15,384 nt of DNA. It comes from JBHJHK01 sp050330975. GTDB lineage: Bacteria; Pseudomonadota; Gammaproteobacteria; Competibacterales; Competibacteraceae. Of this stretch, positions 13,657-15,384 are shown in pieces. Location of the stretch: assembly GCA_050330975.1 (NCBI GenBank), contig JBHJHK010000427.1:1-15384 (forward strand). The letters are read 5' to 3'. The first letter of the stretch is position 1; each line of letters opens with the position of its first letter. The notes beneath the pieces are model-generated. The model did not search any database. It worked only from the letters and a program-made list of their open reading frames with translations, and was not told the DNA's origin. The position numbers were made by a program, and so were the translations under genes.

Positions 13657-14742
13657 CTAGCCCGACGCCTCCTGGCGCGCCAGCGCCAGGGTTTTCTCCA
13701 GGGCCCCGGGGGGGATATCCCGGGTGATAAACACCAGGTGGCTGCGGCGATCATCGGTGGGCCAGGCATCTAGCACCGCCAGGGGATGGAGGACGTGCTG
13801 GACGCCCTGGAGAATCAAAGGGCCATCGTAACCGACGACGTTGACCATCCCCTTGAGGCGCAACAGATCCGGCCCCCGCAAGTCCCGCAGGACGCCGAGC
13901 CAGCGATCCAGGACCCCGGGGGTAAAGGGCTCGTCGACGGTCAAGCACAGGGCTTGGATGTGGGCGTCGTGGCGGTTGACGTCGTTGTGGTGATGGTGAC
14001 CATGGCTATGATCGTGGTGGTGATGGTGGTGATCTTCGCCGTAGGCCTCGGCCTGCAGCCAGTTCTGGACGTCGAGGCTCTTGGTTTGGGGGTTGTAGAG
14101 GCCTACATTCAACACTGCCGCCGGTTCCACGGCGCCGTTGCGAACCACCCGAAGCGTCGCCGCCGGGTTTAGGGCTCGCAACCGGGTCAGCAAGGCCGCC
14201 AGGGTGTCTGGGGCGGCCAAGTCGGCCTTGGTCACCAACAGCCGATCGGCCACGGCGGCCTGTTTGACCGCTTCCCCGTGGCGGTCCAGGGTGTCCATGC
14301 CATTGACCCCATCGACGGTGGTGATGACCCCGTCCAGGCGATAGTGGCGGGTAATGGTGGGCTCGCGCATCAACAATTGGAGGACGGGGGCGGGGTCGGC
14401 CAGCCCCGTGGGCTCGATGGCCACCCGCTTAAACCAGGGCACCCCCCCCCGGGAGAACCGGCCCATGGCTTGGCTCAGGGTCTTGAGGAGGTCGCTGCGG
14501 ATGGTGCAGCACAGACAGCCATTGGCCATCTCCACCACGGTATCCTCGCGGCTGAAGGTCACCAGATGGTGATCGAGGCCGATGGCGCCAAACTCGTTGA
14601 TGAGCACCAGGGTCTCCCGCAGTTCGGGCTGGGCCATGAGGTGGTTGAGAACCGTGGTCTTGCCGCTGCCGAGAAAACCGGTGAACACCGAGACCGGGCG
14701 TTTTTGGGCCTCGTCTGGGAATATCTTCGCTGTCGTATCCAA
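13657..14742 (-). CDS. COG0523/CobW-family GTPase with His-rich loop (probable zinc metallochaperone)
   Basis: The 361-residue G3E GTPase has Walker A GFLGSGKTT (about 22-30), the metal-binding CxCC motif GCLCCT (about 74-79), EPTGLADP (Walker B region) and TKAD (guanine recognition). Between the two domains lies a His-rich run of HHHHHHDHSHGHHHH followed by more His, then the CobW C-terminal domain (ALCLTVDEPFTPGVLDRWL). Members with CxCC and His loops, such as ZigA, YciC and ZagA, deliver zinc under zinc shortage. The neighbouring zinc-binding protein gene supports that role over cobalamin synthesis. The start is TTG 14742. An in-frame TAG lies four codons upstream and no ATG or GTG fits before the Walker motif. 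The ribosome-binding site is weak. It starts 23 nt after the upstream gene stops. Regulation by Zur is likely but any box would lie outside the window. Confidence 0.9.
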   Translation of the reverse strand: MDTTAKIFPDEAQKRPVSVFTGFLGSGKTTVLNHLMAQPELRETLVLINEFGAIGLDHHLVTFSREDTVVEMANGCLCCTIRSDLLKTLSQAMGRFSRGGVPWFKRVAIEPTGLADPAPVLQLLMREPTITRHYRLDGVITTVDGVNGMDTLDRHGEAVKQAAVADRLLVTKADLAAPDTLAALLTRLRALNPAATLRVVRNGAVEPAAVLNVGLYNPQTKSLDVQNWLQAEAYGEDHHHHHHDHSHGHHHHNDVNRHDAHIQALCLTVDEPFTPGVLDRWLGVLRDLRGPDLLRLKGMVNVVGYDGPLILQGVQHVLHPLAVLDAWPTDDRRSHLVFITRDIPPGALEKTLALARQEASG

Positions 14743-14765
14743 AGCGTTGAGCTATTACTCTCCGG

Positions 14766-15384
14766 TCAGGGCGCCAGTGCCCTTACCAGGGTCTCGGCGT
14801 TGTGGCGCATCATCTCGAGATAGGTGGGTGCTGGGCCGTCGGGTTCGGAGAGGGCTCCAGGGTAGAGGGTACCACCGGTGGTAGCATCGGTCTCGTCGGC
14901 GATGCGCTCTAGGAGGCGAGAATCGCTGATATTCTCGATAAACACTGCCCGGATGTTCTGGTCGCGGATGAGTTCGATCAAGCGGGCGACATCCCGGGCC
15001 GAGGCCTCCGCCTCGGTGCTGAGGCCCTGGGGTGCCACAAAGGTCAGCCCGTAGTCGCGACCGAAATACTGGAAGGCGTCGTGGGAGGTGACGACGGTCC
15101 GGCGGTCCTCGGGAATGTCTGAGAGGGCCTGGCGAATCTCGCCATCCAGGGCCTCGATCTCGGCTACGTAGGCCGCGCGGTTTTGGTAGAACTCACTGGC
15201 GTTGGCGGGATCGGCTTGGGCGAGGGCAGCGGTGATGTTGTCCACATAGGTCACCGCGTTGTCGAGGCTTTGCCAGGTGTGGGGGTCGAAGGCCCCGTGG
15301 TGATGTTGGTCGCCGTGGTCGTCGTGGTCGACGTGGTCGTCGTGCTCGACGTCGGCGATGTCATCGATGCCCTCGAGGGCCTCC
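14766..15384 (-). CDS. znuA: Zinc ABC transporter substrate-binding protein (ZnuA/AztC type), N-terminus beyond window
   Basis: This is the periplasmic zinc receptor of a cluster A-I ABC importer. The visible 205 or so residues begin inside a His/Asp-rich loop (EHDDHVDHDDHGDQHHHG), then DPHTWQSLDNAVTYVDNI, where the DPHxW His is a metal ligand. TSHDAFQYFGRDYGLTFVAP follows with a second ligand His. The rest is STEAEASARDVARLIELIRDQ, AVFIENISDSRLLERIADET and the typical tail DGPAPTYLEMMRHN. The tail is most like AztC-type zinc receptors. A GTG at 15254 gives an apparent start, but it lies in mid-domain and the frame stays open to the window edge, so the real start is outside. It is the upstream gene of an operon with the CobW-type GTPase. 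Manganese receptors of the same fold are less likely given the His-rich loop. Confidence 0.9.
   Translation of the reverse strand, partial: EALEGIDDIADVEHDDHVDHDDHGDQHHHGAFDPHTWQSLDNAVTYVDNITAALAQADPANASEFYQNRAAYVAEIEALDGEIRQALSDIPEDRRTVVTSHDAFQYFGRDYGLTFVAPQGLSTEAEASARDVARLIELIRDQNIRAVFIENISDSRLLERIADETDATTGGTLYPGALSEPDGPAPTYLEMMRHNAETLVRALAP

Overview
The window is a GC-rich bacterial chromosome segment. GlgC of the proteobacterial type, a homodimeric-type AceE and a standard OppABCD set suggest a gammaproteobacterium. A purple-sulfur-bacterium-like (Chromatiales-type) lineage is a guess and nothing in the window proves it. No tRNA, rRNA, CRISPR array or transposase was found.

Layout. (1) 1-572, minus strand: a cyanophycinase cut by the left edge. 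It is divergent from glgC (930-2195, plus), so a nitrogen-storage gene and a carbon-storage gene share a 357-bp intergenic region. (2) A Crp/Fnr-family regulator (about 2475-3122, plus). (3) About 930 bp without a credible protein gene (3123-4056). It has an AT-rich leader, then about 700 bp crowded with CAGGGAAG / AGGGA / AGGA units, nearly all on the plus strand, and ends in a strong intrinsic terminator (4015-4054). (4) An oligopeptide ABC transporter operon on the minus strand (oppA-oppB-oppC-oppD, 8427 down to 4057). Its oppC has an in-frame TAA where family members have Tyr, and no oppF follows. (5) A tightly packed plus-strand operon (8623-13010): an AceE-type 2-oxoacid dehydrogenase E1, a DauA-like D-amino-acid dehydrogenase overlapping it by 4 nt, and a small membrane protein. 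(6) A minus-strand zinc operon (15384 down to 13015): a periplasmic zinc-binding protein cut by the right edge, a COG0523/CobW GTPase with a His-rich loop, and a secreted ricin-B-like protein.

The most notable item is region 3. I counted about 56 GGA triplets on the plus strand between 3251 and 3977, against about eight on the complement. Several sit in the loops of short hairpins, and some units closely match the SELEX consensus for CsrA-binding RNA. With the terminal hairpin plus T8 tract, the simplest reading is a very large CsrB/RsmZ-like CsrA-sequestering RNA of about 0.8 kb. Its neighbour glgC is the classic CsrA target, and a Crp-type regulator lies between them. This is inferred from sequence only. 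A DNA-level repeat cluster remains the main alternative.

Metabolic links are also inferred. Opp would import peptides, the DauA-like enzyme would deaminate an amino acid to a 2-oxoacid, and the co-transcribed E1 could oxidatively decarboxylate a 2-oxoacid.
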